Source: Clostridium sp. (GTDB lineage: Bacteria > Bacillota > Clostridia > Clostridiales > Clostridiaceae). From it: a stretch of DNA of 64,000 nt. The notes under the pieces are model-generated. The model did no database searches, had not been told where the DNA came from, and worked only from the letters and a program-made list of their open reading frames with translations. The position numbers were made by a program, and so were the translations under genes. Each line of letters starts with the position of its first letter. Positions within the stretch are counted from its first letter, which is position 1. Of this stretch, positions 57,211-64,000 are shown one piece after another. The stretch spans positions 1 to 64,000 of the forward strand of contig JARKVD010000017.1 of NCBI GenBank assembly GCA_029851835.1, read 5' to 3'.

Positions 57211-58239
57211 TTACTTAGTATTTAAATATTGAGCTATTACTCTACTCATATATATCATTGAATTTTTTGCTTCTTGCAGACTATTCACATCCGCTCCAAC
57301 CTCCATTAAAATAGCATTATCACTTAAATCCTGACTATAATATGAAATTCCACTTAGATAAGTATATAAATACTTGGTTCTTAATAGTCCTGGATACATC
57401 TCATTAGCTATTGATGCTAACTTCTCTATATTAGCAATGTGTGCATTATATCTTGGATTCTGCTCAGTAGTTACAAACATTATCTTTGCAACACTATTTC
57501 CTTCAATTTCCCCTGTAATACTTGCTTTCGCTGGCCCTGAATCTCTATGTAAATCAATTATAAGATCAAAGTCTCCATAACTATTAAGGTATTTTGAAAA
57601 AGTTTCCCTTGAAGCCTTATAGGCATTATTATAATCAGCCACATCATGAACAGTTTTATCATGGATAACTGTAAATCCTTGCTTTTCAAGTTCCTCTGTT
57701 AATGTATCTCCTACTGCTGCCACTGTACTTTCAAGTCCCGTATTTCCTTCTGCATAAGCTTCATTGGTATGGGTATGATAAATTAATACTTTCTTCTTTG
57801 AGTTGTCTTCCGGATTACCAATTATGTTCACAGAGTTATCTACTTTATTAATTGAACCGTCATTTATTTTAAATGGATTAATTACAATGCTATTAACAGC
57901 TTGAGCATGGCCTTTCATATCTGAATTGCTGTGCTTTAAATCATCACCATTTAAAAAGCTTATTTCCCTATTAACTATATTCAATGCATTTATTGAAAAC
58001 TGCCCTATAAAACTTTTATCATCACTATTTTCTTCAACCTTTAGTGCACTTACAGTGGACCCAATAAGTTTTAAAAAGAAACTACTTCTCATGGCACTTT
58101 CTATCCCCGCATCGCTATTTTCTCCTGCTGCAACACCTGGAGTTGAGAACATCATTGTAATTGTCATAGTCATAACAACTACACATAACATTATCCTGGC
58201 TTTAATCTTCCCATCTCCAGCAGACCTTTTGTATTTCAC
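57211..58239 (-). CDS. spoIIP: Stage II sporulation protein P, copy 2
   Basis: 342 residues, GTG start with GGAGGGG. Similar to copy 1 over its whole length, with the same anchor, IYHTHTNEAY, IDLHRDSGP and SQDLSDNAILMEVGADVN. It differs in the active-site neighbourhood: RTKYLYTYLSGISYYSQDL replaces DGERGLIAYNHGGISFYNQDL, and the usual YNQDL becomes YSQDL. Both keep the presumed zinc ligands. Directly downstream of gpr, so this is the copy in the ancestral position and may be the original. Confidence 0.92.
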   Translation of the reverse strand: MKYKRSAGDGKIKARIMLCVVVMTMTITMMFSTPGVAAGENSDAGIESAMRSSFFLKLIGSTVSALKVEENSDDKSFIGQFSINALNIVNREISFLNGDDLKHSNSDMKGHAQAVNSIVINPFKINDGSINKVDNSVNIIGNPEDNSKKKVLIYHTHTNEAYAEGNTGLESTVAAVGDTLTEELEKQGFTVIHDKTVHDVADYNNAYKASRETFSKYLNSYGDFDLIIDLHRDSGPAKASITGEIEGNSVAKIMFVTTEQNPRYNAHIANIEKLASIANEMYPGLLRTKYLYTYLSGISYYSQDLSDNAILMEVGADVNSLQEAKNSMIYMSRVIAQYLNTK

Positions 58240-58328
58240 TTTATCCCCTCCTGTTTATTTCATTAAATTCACCTTCTGATAAACTTAATTAAAATATATG
58301 AGGGAATTTTTAATTTTATGAATAACTC

Positions 58329-59345
58329 CTAGTTTAAATAGGTGTTTATATCCTCTAAAGTTAAAGCAGGCTGTAGCGCAATATTTATTCCATTGGCTAT
58401 GACCTTAGAAACACTTTCAATAACCTTATCAATTTCTTTAGGTGTCACTACCATTCCTCCAAGGGTTGGATCTAGCACTTCCCTAATTAACGCCTGCCTT
58501 TCCTCTCTATCAACTTCTTTAAGCATTTTATAAAAACCACTACCTTTAGTTGCTGAACTAATTAAATTATCTAAAACCAAATCTATGGTATCATTTGCTA
58601 CAGTGCCTGCATCAACAACAGTTGGAACTCCAATTGCTATTACGGGTATTCCTAAAGTTTTCTCACTTAATTCTACTCGTCTATTCCCTACGCCTGCTCC
58701 AGGAGCTATTCCCGTGTCTCCAATTTGAATTGTTCTATTAACTCTTTGTGTTCTTCTTGAGGCTAGAGCATCTATGCAAATGATTAAGTTTGGTTTTACT
58801 CTATCTACAACACCTTTAATTATTTCACTTGTTTCCATTCCTGTAAGTCCTAGAACTCCTGGTGCTAAAGCACAAACCGGCCTAACTCCCTCATCAATTT
58901 CATCTGGAACATATTCTTTAAGATGTCTGCTTACCATAATCTTTTCTACAACCTGTGGACCTACAGCATCTGCAGTAATATTCCAGTTACCAAGACCAAC
59001 TACTAAGGCAGTCTGTTCTTCATTTAAATTAATTAATTTTGAAAGTTCTTTAGCCATAACCTCACTTAACTCTATAATTCTTTGTCCATCATAATATACA
59101 AATTCACCAAACTCTAAAGTTATATATGTTCCCTGTGGCTTACCAATTTTTTTTGCTCCATTTTCATTTACAATCTTAACAACAGACACCTTAATATTTT
59201 TATCTATATATTCCTCTCCTTCAATACCATCAATCTCTCCTGAATTAGATTCATTGTACATTTCTCTAGCTTCTAAAGCTAAATCTGTTCTAACACTATA
59301 TTCTAAAGCGCCCTTTTCTTCTTGCTTTCTATTACTTATTTCCAT
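58329..59345 (-). CDS. gpr: Germination protease (GPR)
   Basis: 338 residues. Near the N-terminus EYSVRTDLALEA matches the propeptide cleavage region; APGVLGLTGMETSEIIKGV and CIDALASRR, GIAPGAGVGNRR belong to the family core. Cleaves small acid-soluble spore proteins at germination. Normally made as a zymogen in the forespore under sigma G. Upstream of spoIIP as in other clostridia, divergent from rpsT. Confidence 0.96.
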   Translation of the reverse strand: MEISNRKQEEKGALEYSVRTDLALEAREMYNESNSGEIDGIEGEEYIDKNIKVSVVKIVNENGAKKIGKPQGTYITLEFGEFVYYDGQRIIELSEVMAKELSKLINLNEEQTALVVGLGNWNITADAVGPQVVEKIMVSRHLKEYVPDEIDEGVRPVCALAPGVLGLTGMETSEIIKGVVDRVKPNLIICIDALASRRTQRVNRTIQIGDTGIAPGAGVGNRRVELSEKTLGIPVIAIGVPTVVDAGTVANDTIDLVLDNLISSATKGSGFYKMLKEVDREERQALIREVLDPTLGGMVVTPKEIDKVIESVSKVIANGINIALQPALTLEDINTYLN

Positions 59346-59370
59346 TGAAATACCTCACTTCTTATAATAT

Positions 59371-59446
59371 TGAAACACCTTTTCATATTCACTTGAAGGT
59401 ATAAGCTCACATTAGCCAAATCAAAGATTTGGATGATCACTTAAGT
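59371..59446 (+). repeat. Family A hairpin repeat in the gpr/rpsT divergent region
   Basis: ACACCTT, loop, AAGGTATAAGCTC, then CCAAATC-aaa-GATTTGG and the ending CACTTAAG. A further arm variant. It lies upstream of the rpsT promoter. Confidence 0.65.
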
Positions 59447-59520
59447 ATCTAAAGTAACTATCATTAGGTTTTCCTAAAACTTTCTTACTATACTTTATTA
59501 ATCTTATAGGTAAATTCTAC

Positions 59521-59549
59521 TTGAAGTACTCTTAATTTAGTGTTATAAT
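59521..59549 (+). promoter_or_regulatory. rpsT promoter
   Basis: TTGAAG (59521-59526), 17-bp spacer, TATAAT (59544-59549). The leader of about 75 bases has CCCC (59583-59586) that could pair with the GGGGG of the ribosome binding site (59619-59623). Confidence 0.75.
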
Positions 59550-59633
59550 AGCTTTTGTTATATGAAACTCGTAAGCAGACTTCCCCAAAGCTGCCACTGA
59601 GATATGATAAAACTACAAGGGGGTGAATTAATA

Positions 59634-59900
59634 ATGGCAAACATTAAGTCAGCTAAAAAGAGAATAAAAGTTACTCAAGCTAAAACTATGAGAAACACAA
59701 TGTTAAAATCTTCTTTAAAAACAACTATAAAGAAATTCGAAGTTGCTGTAGCTAGCAAAGACGCTGCTTTAGCACAAGAGAACTTCAAAAAAGTAGTTAA
59801 AGCCCTTGATATGGCTGCTTCTAAAGGTATAATACATAAAAACAAAGCAGCTAAGAAGAAATCAAGATTAGCAGCTAAGTTAAACGGATTATCAGCTTAA
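59634..59900 (+). CDS. rpsT: 30S ribosomal protein S20
   Basis: 88 residues from the ATG at 59634 (AAGGGGG eleven bases upstream). Begins [21 protein letters not shown] and is Lys-rich throughout, ending [14 protein letters not shown]. Normal S20 length. The only plus-strand core gene in the right half of the window, with its own promoter and terminator. Confidence 0.97.
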   Translation: MANIKSAKKRIKVTQAKTMRNTMLKSSLKTTIKKFEVAVASKDAALAQENFKKVVKALDMAASKGIIHKNKAAKKKSRLAAKLNGLSA

Positions 59901-59907
59901 TTAAATT

Positions 59908-59925
59908 ACCGGTGATTCCACCGGT
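59908..59925 (+). terminator. Short hairpin after rpsT
   Basis: ACCGGTG (59908-59914), loop attc, CACCGGT (59919-59925). GC-rich but without a strong T-run; probably helps the main terminator at 59965. Confidence 0.5.
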
Positions 59926-59964
59926 TATTTAAATTTAAAGCAAACTCAGTTTGATTTATATAAA

Positions 59965-59991
59965 CCTTCACACTTTGTGTGGAGGTTTTTT
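59965..59991 (+). terminator. Terminator of rpsT
   Basis: CCTTCACAC (59965-59973), loop ttt, GTGTGGAGG (59977-59985), followed by TTTTTT. A 9-bp stem with one G-T pair. Confidence 0.88.
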
Positions 59992-60003
59992 GCTACCCAT
60001 TTT

Positions 60004-60156
60004 AAATTTAGAATGCCCTAATTTAGAATTATGGATACTTCACTTTCTTCAAAGAAACTTTAATTTTATTTTTAATAAAAAAAAGAAATCCAGCCCTGCT
60101 GGATTTCCACCTTCATTCTAAATTCTTCACTCTAAATTCTGCATTCTAAATTAAAT
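60004..60156 (-). repeat. Family B repeat and terminator of the comEC-holA unit
   Basis: Ends in TTTAGAATG (left) and CATTCTAAA (right). GAAATCCAGC (60085-60094), loop cct, GCTGGATTTC (60098-60107) is followed on the minus strand by eight Ts, making a good terminator for holA. The CATTCTAAATTCTTCACTC array lies between hairpin and gene. Confidence 0.75.
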
Positions 60157-60157
60157 T

Positions 60158-61186
60158 TTATTTCTTCATCATAGTTCTAACCATAAGCATCTCTATGGCA
60201 TTCTTTGTATCTACAGACTTACTTTTTATTTCAACTTCAGTATCTAAGCATAATTCTAAATTTCTTCTCAAAGTTTCCTCTGAAAATCTTCTGCTTTGTG
60301 ACATCATCTTCTCTGCTATAAAGGGATTTAGCCTGTACTCCTTAACTAAATCATCCTTTTTAGCACCTTTCCCCATCTTCACCTTGATTGAAAAAAGTAA
60401 CTTAAACTGACGCTCAATCATTGATAAAATCACATGAGGTTTTTCGCCTTTATATACAAGTTCATTTAAAGTATCAATGGCACCCTTTATATTTCTATCA
60501 GATAAATAGGAAACTAAGTTAAATATATCGCTTTCCTTTTCATAAGGAGCCATTTTAATAATATCTTCCTTAGTTATTGCCCTCTCCCCTGTGTATAAAA
60601 CTAGCTTCTCAACTTCATTTTCTACTATACTCATATTATTTTCTACAATGGAACAAAAGTAAGAAAGCTCGGCTTTTCCAATAGCTTTTCCTCTTTCATC
60701 AAAGAGTTCTTTTACTTTGTTTTGGAATCCCATTCCTTTTAATTTATCAACCTTAACAACTTCACAAGCTTTTTCCAGCTTTTTAATTCTATTACCCAGT
60801 TTCTCTCTATCATCCTCAAAGACATAGTACATTATAAGAATGGTATAAGGGGGGATATTTTTTACATAATCCCTTAAAGGATCAATTTCCTTTCCTTTAT
60901 CTTCTCTATTTTTATCTCTTAAGAAGTTTGCCCTATATACTTCTAAGACTCTATAATCACTCATAAAAGGTATGGTTTCACAGCTATTAATTATGGTATC
61001 AACATCAAGCTTCTCTCCTGACATTCTTGCATAATTTAAATCTATAAAGCCATTGCCCTCAACAGTTATCTTTTTTATTTTTTCAATACATTCTTTAATT
61101 AACCCTTCATCGGAGCCACAAAAAACATAAAAGTTTTTCAACTTATTTTGTTTTATGTCCTTCTCAAATTGCTCTAGTGTAATCAC
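60158..61186 (-). CDS. holA: DNA polymerase III delta subunit
   Basis: 342 residues from the GTG at 61186 (GGAGG seven bases upstream). AAA+-like N-terminal domain (NFYVFCGSDEGLIKECIEKI, SCETIPFMSDYRVLEVYRANF) and C-terminal helical collar (RNIKGAIDTLNELVYKGEKPHVILSMIERQFKLLF). Opens the sliding clamp in the clamp loader. Follows comEC, as in many Firmicutes. Confidence 0.94.
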   Translation of the reverse strand: MITLEQFEKDIKQNKLKNFYVFCGSDEGLIKECIEKIKKITVEGNGFIDLNYARMSGEKLDVDTIINSCETIPFMSDYRVLEVYRANFLRDKNREDKGKEIDPLRDYVKNIPPYTILIMYYVFEDDREKLGNRIKKLEKACEVVKVDKLKGMGFQNKVKELFDERGKAIGKAELSYFCSIVENNMSIVENEVEKLVLYTGERAITKEDIIKMAPYEKESDIFNLVSYLSDRNIKGAIDTLNELVYKGEKPHVILSMIERQFKLLFSIKVKMGKGAKKDDLVKEYRLNPFIAEKMMSQSRRFSEETLRRNLELCLDTEVEIKSKSVDTKNAIEMLMVRTMMKK

Positions 61187-61247
61187 TGTCTTACCTCCAC
61201 TCACCTTGGCCCATATATAATCAATTTAAAATAATTTATTCTTAGGT

Positions 61248-63035
61248 TTAATGAACATAGTGAGGATATCCTCTTCCCCTAACAATTTTATAGGTTCCAA
61301 AATATCGTCCATTAACTGTGTCCTCATTTTTTTCAACTTCTATTATATCATAATTTCCATAAGAAAATACCCCTATGGCAGATTCAGACTTTTCAGTGTT
61401 ATTATCCTTTGTTATAAATTTAGTAACTTGATTTTTATAGATTAAATACAACTCCATATTCCTGTAAAGTTTAACTACTTTAAGTTCATAATTATCATTT
61501 AAAGGTATAGTGATTTCCTCTTCAAATTCATCGTAAATTCTATCTATACTGCCATAATTTTCATATATACTTCGGAGCTTTACTTTTTCCGTACTTATTA
61601 AAATATTTTTATCTTCATGAAGGACTTGAATTACATCAGCCTTCCTCCCCGAAATAAAATTTATTTCAGGATATACTATGTAAGTTTCCTTTATCACTAA
61701 AACCATGAGAAGTATTGGAAAGTACTTTAAGGAATTTACTCCTCTTCTTATAAGTACATAACTCAAATATAAAAATAAAATAATTATGCCATGAAGATAT
61801 GTAAATTCTAAAGGCATTGGAAGTTTATCCACTAGGAGTTTTTCTATTTCATTTATTATAGTCAATATGGATATAGTAATATATACAAGAAGATTAAATA
61901 TTACTGGTATTTTAAAAAAAATTAAAAGTCCCATACCAGCCACTAGTAAATAAGTGTAAAAAGGTATCAGCAGTAAATTTGAAATCATTCCTCCTAAGCT
62001 GACATTTCTAAAAATAAATATCATATAAGGAAGGGTTAATACCATAGCACTTAAAGTTAAGCTTAAGGATGAATTAATGGCAGCAGGTAGTTTATAAAGC
62101 TTTCTCTCAATCCTGCTATTAAATAAAAGTATACTTAGCACGGCTAAAAAACTCAGCACATAACCAACATCTAACAGAGAATAAGGTCTCATAAGAAGAA
62201 TAATAAATGCCGCAAGGGCTAAAGCTGAGATAGGTTCATATCTTCTTTTAACATTTATGCTCATGGCCATTGTAAGTATCATGATAAAAGCTCTTACCGT
62301 AGATGCCTTTCCTCCTGTAAATATTACAAATGCTAATAGCAAAATCAGTGATATTTTCTTACCTGTAAGCTTCTTAACCAAATTATATATCAGGGCCACA
62401 TGAAGGCCAGACACACTTATAATATGTGAAATACCAAGAAAATTAAATTCCTCCCTTTTCCCGTAATCAATATAACTTGAATCACCACAACTTAAAGCCA
62501 ATATAACGCCAGCGCCCTCTTCATTTATGACTTTAGACAACTTATGATATAGTTCATCCTTTAGTTTATATCCCTTATATATTAAATCTTCCTTTAAAGA
62601 TAAATGACTTTCCACATAGTATTCTCCTGCAATCCCTTTAGAATAATCAGGCTTACTTTTAAAGTTCCCCTTTACTAAATATTTTCTGCCCAGCTGAATT
62701 TCATTCCCCTCAGCTTGACTTCCTTCAATAAACACCTTAAGTGTTTTATTATTATGACTTGCAAGATAATATCCTGTTCTTGCAGCTTCAATTCTAACCT
62801 CTATAACTCCCTTAGGATTATTCCCATAAAAATAAAAATGACAATTAATAAAAGAAAGCAAAGTAAAGCTCAAAATAACCGCAGTTAAGTAAGCTTTAAA
62901 CCTTGCTTTCATTAAAATTATTAAATATATTATCATCCATAATACTGCTATTAATGTTCCCATATAGCTATTTACAAAGTACAAAATTGAGCCAGCTAAA
63001 AGTCCCATATAAAGCTGAACCATCGGTCTATCCAT
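61248..63035 (-). CDS. comEC: ComEC/Rec2-family protein with degenerate C-terminal domain
   Basis: 595 residues from the ATG at 63035. N-terminal helices and a DUF4131-like outside domain, then the Competence membrane domain with LGISHIISVSGLHVALIYNL and GGKASTVRAFIM. Typical ComEC has about 750 residues and a metallo-beta-lactamase C-terminus. Here the last 130 residues keep only an outline: FISGRKADVIQVLHEDKNILIST stands where FxDVGQGD and LIDTG would be, and no HxHxDH is present. It could still form the DNA channel, but the nuclease-like activity should be lost. Confidence 0.8.
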   Translation of the reverse strand: MDRPMVQLYMGLLAGSILYFVNSYMGTLIAVLWMIIYLIILMKARFKAYLTAVILSFTLLSFINCHFYFYGNNPKGVIEVRIEAARTGYYLASHNNKTLKVFIEGSQAEGNEIQLGRKYLVKGNFKSKPDYSKGIAGEYYVESHLSLKEDLIYKGYKLKDELYHKLSKVINEEGAGVILALSCGDSSYIDYGKREEFNFLGISHIISVSGLHVALIYNLVKKLTGKKISLILLLAFVIFTGGKASTVRAFIMILTMAMSINVKRRYEPISALALAAFIILLMRPYSLLDVGYVLSFLAVLSILLFNSRIERKLYKLPAAINSSLSLTLSAMVLTLPYMIFIFRNVSLGGMISNLLLIPFYTYLLVAGMGLLIFFKIPVIFNLLVYITISILTIINEIEKLLVDKLPMPLEFTYLHGIIILFLYLSYVLIRRGVNSLKYFPILLMVLVIKETYIVYPEINFISGRKADVIQVLHEDKNILISTEKVKLRSIYENYGSIDRIYDEFEEEITIPLNDNYELKVVKLYRNMELYLIYKNQVTKFITKDNNTEKSESAIGVFSYGNYDIIEVEKNEDTVNGRYFGTYKIVRGRGYPHYVH

Positions 63036-63099
63036 AAATATCACCCTTATGGATTATTACCAAATCATTCCTTATAAATTCACAATATATAATTTCCTA

Positions 63100-64000
63100 C
63101 TAAGTTAATTGATTTTTATAAAAAGAAGTTTTTCTTTCCACTAGCTTTTCTAAAGATGCCAGCTTCATAAAACTTGTTTCTGCTACAATCCTAGAGTTTA
63201 ACTTGCCATAAACTTTATCGATTTCACTATTTAAACTATGATCCTTAGATAAATTAATAATTTCATTCCTACATTGTTCACAATAAGCTACTATTCGCTT
63301 AGCTTCTTTATTTACTAAAGGCATCACCTTATGGTTATACTCTTTTAAAAGCTCTGGAAGTTTTTGAATAAGTGAATATGGCTTTTTATTGCAAAGTATG
63401 GCCTGGACCTGTACCATTGTTTCAATTACTTCTTTATCTTCAATAAAATCTTCATCATCTTTATAGGTGTTCATCATTTCAATAGCTTTATCAAAAATAA
63501 GTCTTTGTTCTCCCTTATCTAAAACATTAACTTTTCCATGAATTCTCTTAAAATAAAATCCCTTAACTTCCTCTACTTCATCCATATACTCTTCAAAGTC
63601 ATCCTGCAAATCATAAATCTCTTTATAAAACTTCTGCTCTTCATATTCCTTTAAAGCGTCATCAAAAATTTCAATTCCTAAATCCAATATATTTTTCCCA
63701 GGATACTGGTTGCAGTTACTGAATTCATACAGCATATGTCTAATTTCATTAAGTTCACCCTTGCATAAGTCTTTAAACTCATACATAGCTTTCTCTGAAT
63801 CGCTAGTATCTAAGTTTGTATTAAAAAGCTCCTTTGCTATATCCTTTAAGGCATCAATATATTTAACACTTATCTTTACCCTTGGTTTAAAAAAGATTTC
63901 ATTTGTTGATATTCTGTTAATGATGCAATGATTAACATTATTTATATGAGAATTACCTAAGCTATCACTTAAGAAAACTTTAATTTGCTTTGCCTTTATT
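63100..64000 (-). CDS. C-terminal part of a large protein, BrxC-like resemblance, 5' end outside window
   Basis: The frame is open to the right edge; about 300 residues are visible. Upstream of the first ATG (63786) it reads QIKVFLSDSLGNS and IFFKPRVKISVKYIDAL, so the protein starts beyond the window. The C-terminus is helical: CNQYPGKNILDLGIEIFDDAL, DLQDDFEEYMDEVEEVKGFY, and ILCNKKPYSLIQKLPELLKEYN. The YPGK-LxxG and PYxxIxxLPELLxxY patterns remind me of the C-terminal region of BREX P-loop proteins BrxC. No catalytic motif is in view, so this is a weak call. It is followed by comEC, not by pglX. Confidence 0.4.
   Translation of the reverse strand, partial: IKAKQIKVFLSDSLGNSHINNVNHCIINRISTNEIFFKPRVKISVKYIDALKDIAKELFNTNLDTSDSEKAMYEFKDLCKGELNEIRHMLYEFSNCNQYPGKNILDLGIEIFDDALKEYEEQKFYKEIYDLQDDFEEYMDEVEEVKGFYFKRIHGKVNVLDKGEQRLIFDKAIEMMNTYKDDEDFIEDKEVIETMVQVQAILCNKKPYSLIQKLPELLKEYNHKVMPLVNKEAKRIVAYCEQCRNEIINLSKDHSLNSEIDKVYGKLNSRIVAETSFMKLASLEKLVERKTSFYKNQLT

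Overview
The window comes from a low-GC, endospore-forming Firmicute, most likely Clostridium sensu stricto or a close relative. The evidence is the very AT-rich intergenic DNA, strong GGAGG ribosome binding sites, sporulation genes (two spoIIP copies, gpr, yqfC, yqfD), a hrcA-grpE-dnaK-dnaJ operon headed by CIRCE, and the clostridial order of the core genes. I see no rRNA, tRNA, CRISPR array, prophage or transposase.

Positions 1-29,000 are accessory and mostly carbohydrate-related. The left edge has a cut YesL-like (DUF624) gene and a small secreted-protein gene framed by an inverted repeat. A divergent glycoside island follows at 2,084-12,585. Leftward it reads AraC regulator, GH2 glycosidase, HAD phosphatase, GH3 glycosidase. 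Rightward it reads TIM-barrel epimerase-like protein, Gfo/Idh/MocA dehydrogenase, second Gfo/Idh/MocA dehydrogenase, second TIM-barrel protein. Two 13-bp direct repeats exactly 22 bp apart in the divergent region look like an AraC-type operator. At 13,181-17,893 lies a TetR-controlled MMPL/RND exporter with a YhgE-like secreted partner. At 18,032-28,546 is a hexuronate locus: uxaC-uxuA-uxuB, a second uxuB, and three paralogous GPH symporters that share a conserved upstream box. It takes glucuronate or galacturonate to 2-keto-3-deoxygluconate; kdgK and kdgA are not in the window.

Positions 29,000-64,000 are conserved core genes, almost all on the minus strand: ppdK with a CcpN-like regulator; a DUF4342 gene, recO, era, cdd, dgkA-PAP2 fusion, ybeY, pgpH, yqfD and yqfC (phoH missing from its usual place); yqeY and rpsU; a HIT gene; mtaB, rsmE and prmA; a broken methyltransferase; dnaJ, dnaK, grpE and hrcA; hemW; lepA; tandem spoIIP; gpr; rpsT (+); holA; a ComEC with a degenerate C-terminus; and, at the right edge, the C-terminal part of a large protein that weakly resembles BREX BrxC.

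The strongest unexplained signal is two families of dispersed intergenic repeats. Family A (about 16 copies, 70-125 bp) has two or three hairpins whose arms change together between copies, so base pairing is kept while sequence drifts. Family B carries a terminator-like hairpin, also with covarying arms, next to an array of CATTCT/AGAATG words, and acts as a portable terminator at several gene ends. Family A copies sit in operon leaders and between dnaK and dnaJ, so they may affect expression. The glycoside island, pairing two dehydrogenases with two TIM-barrel enzymes and two glycosidases, is the best candidate for an uncharacterised pathway.
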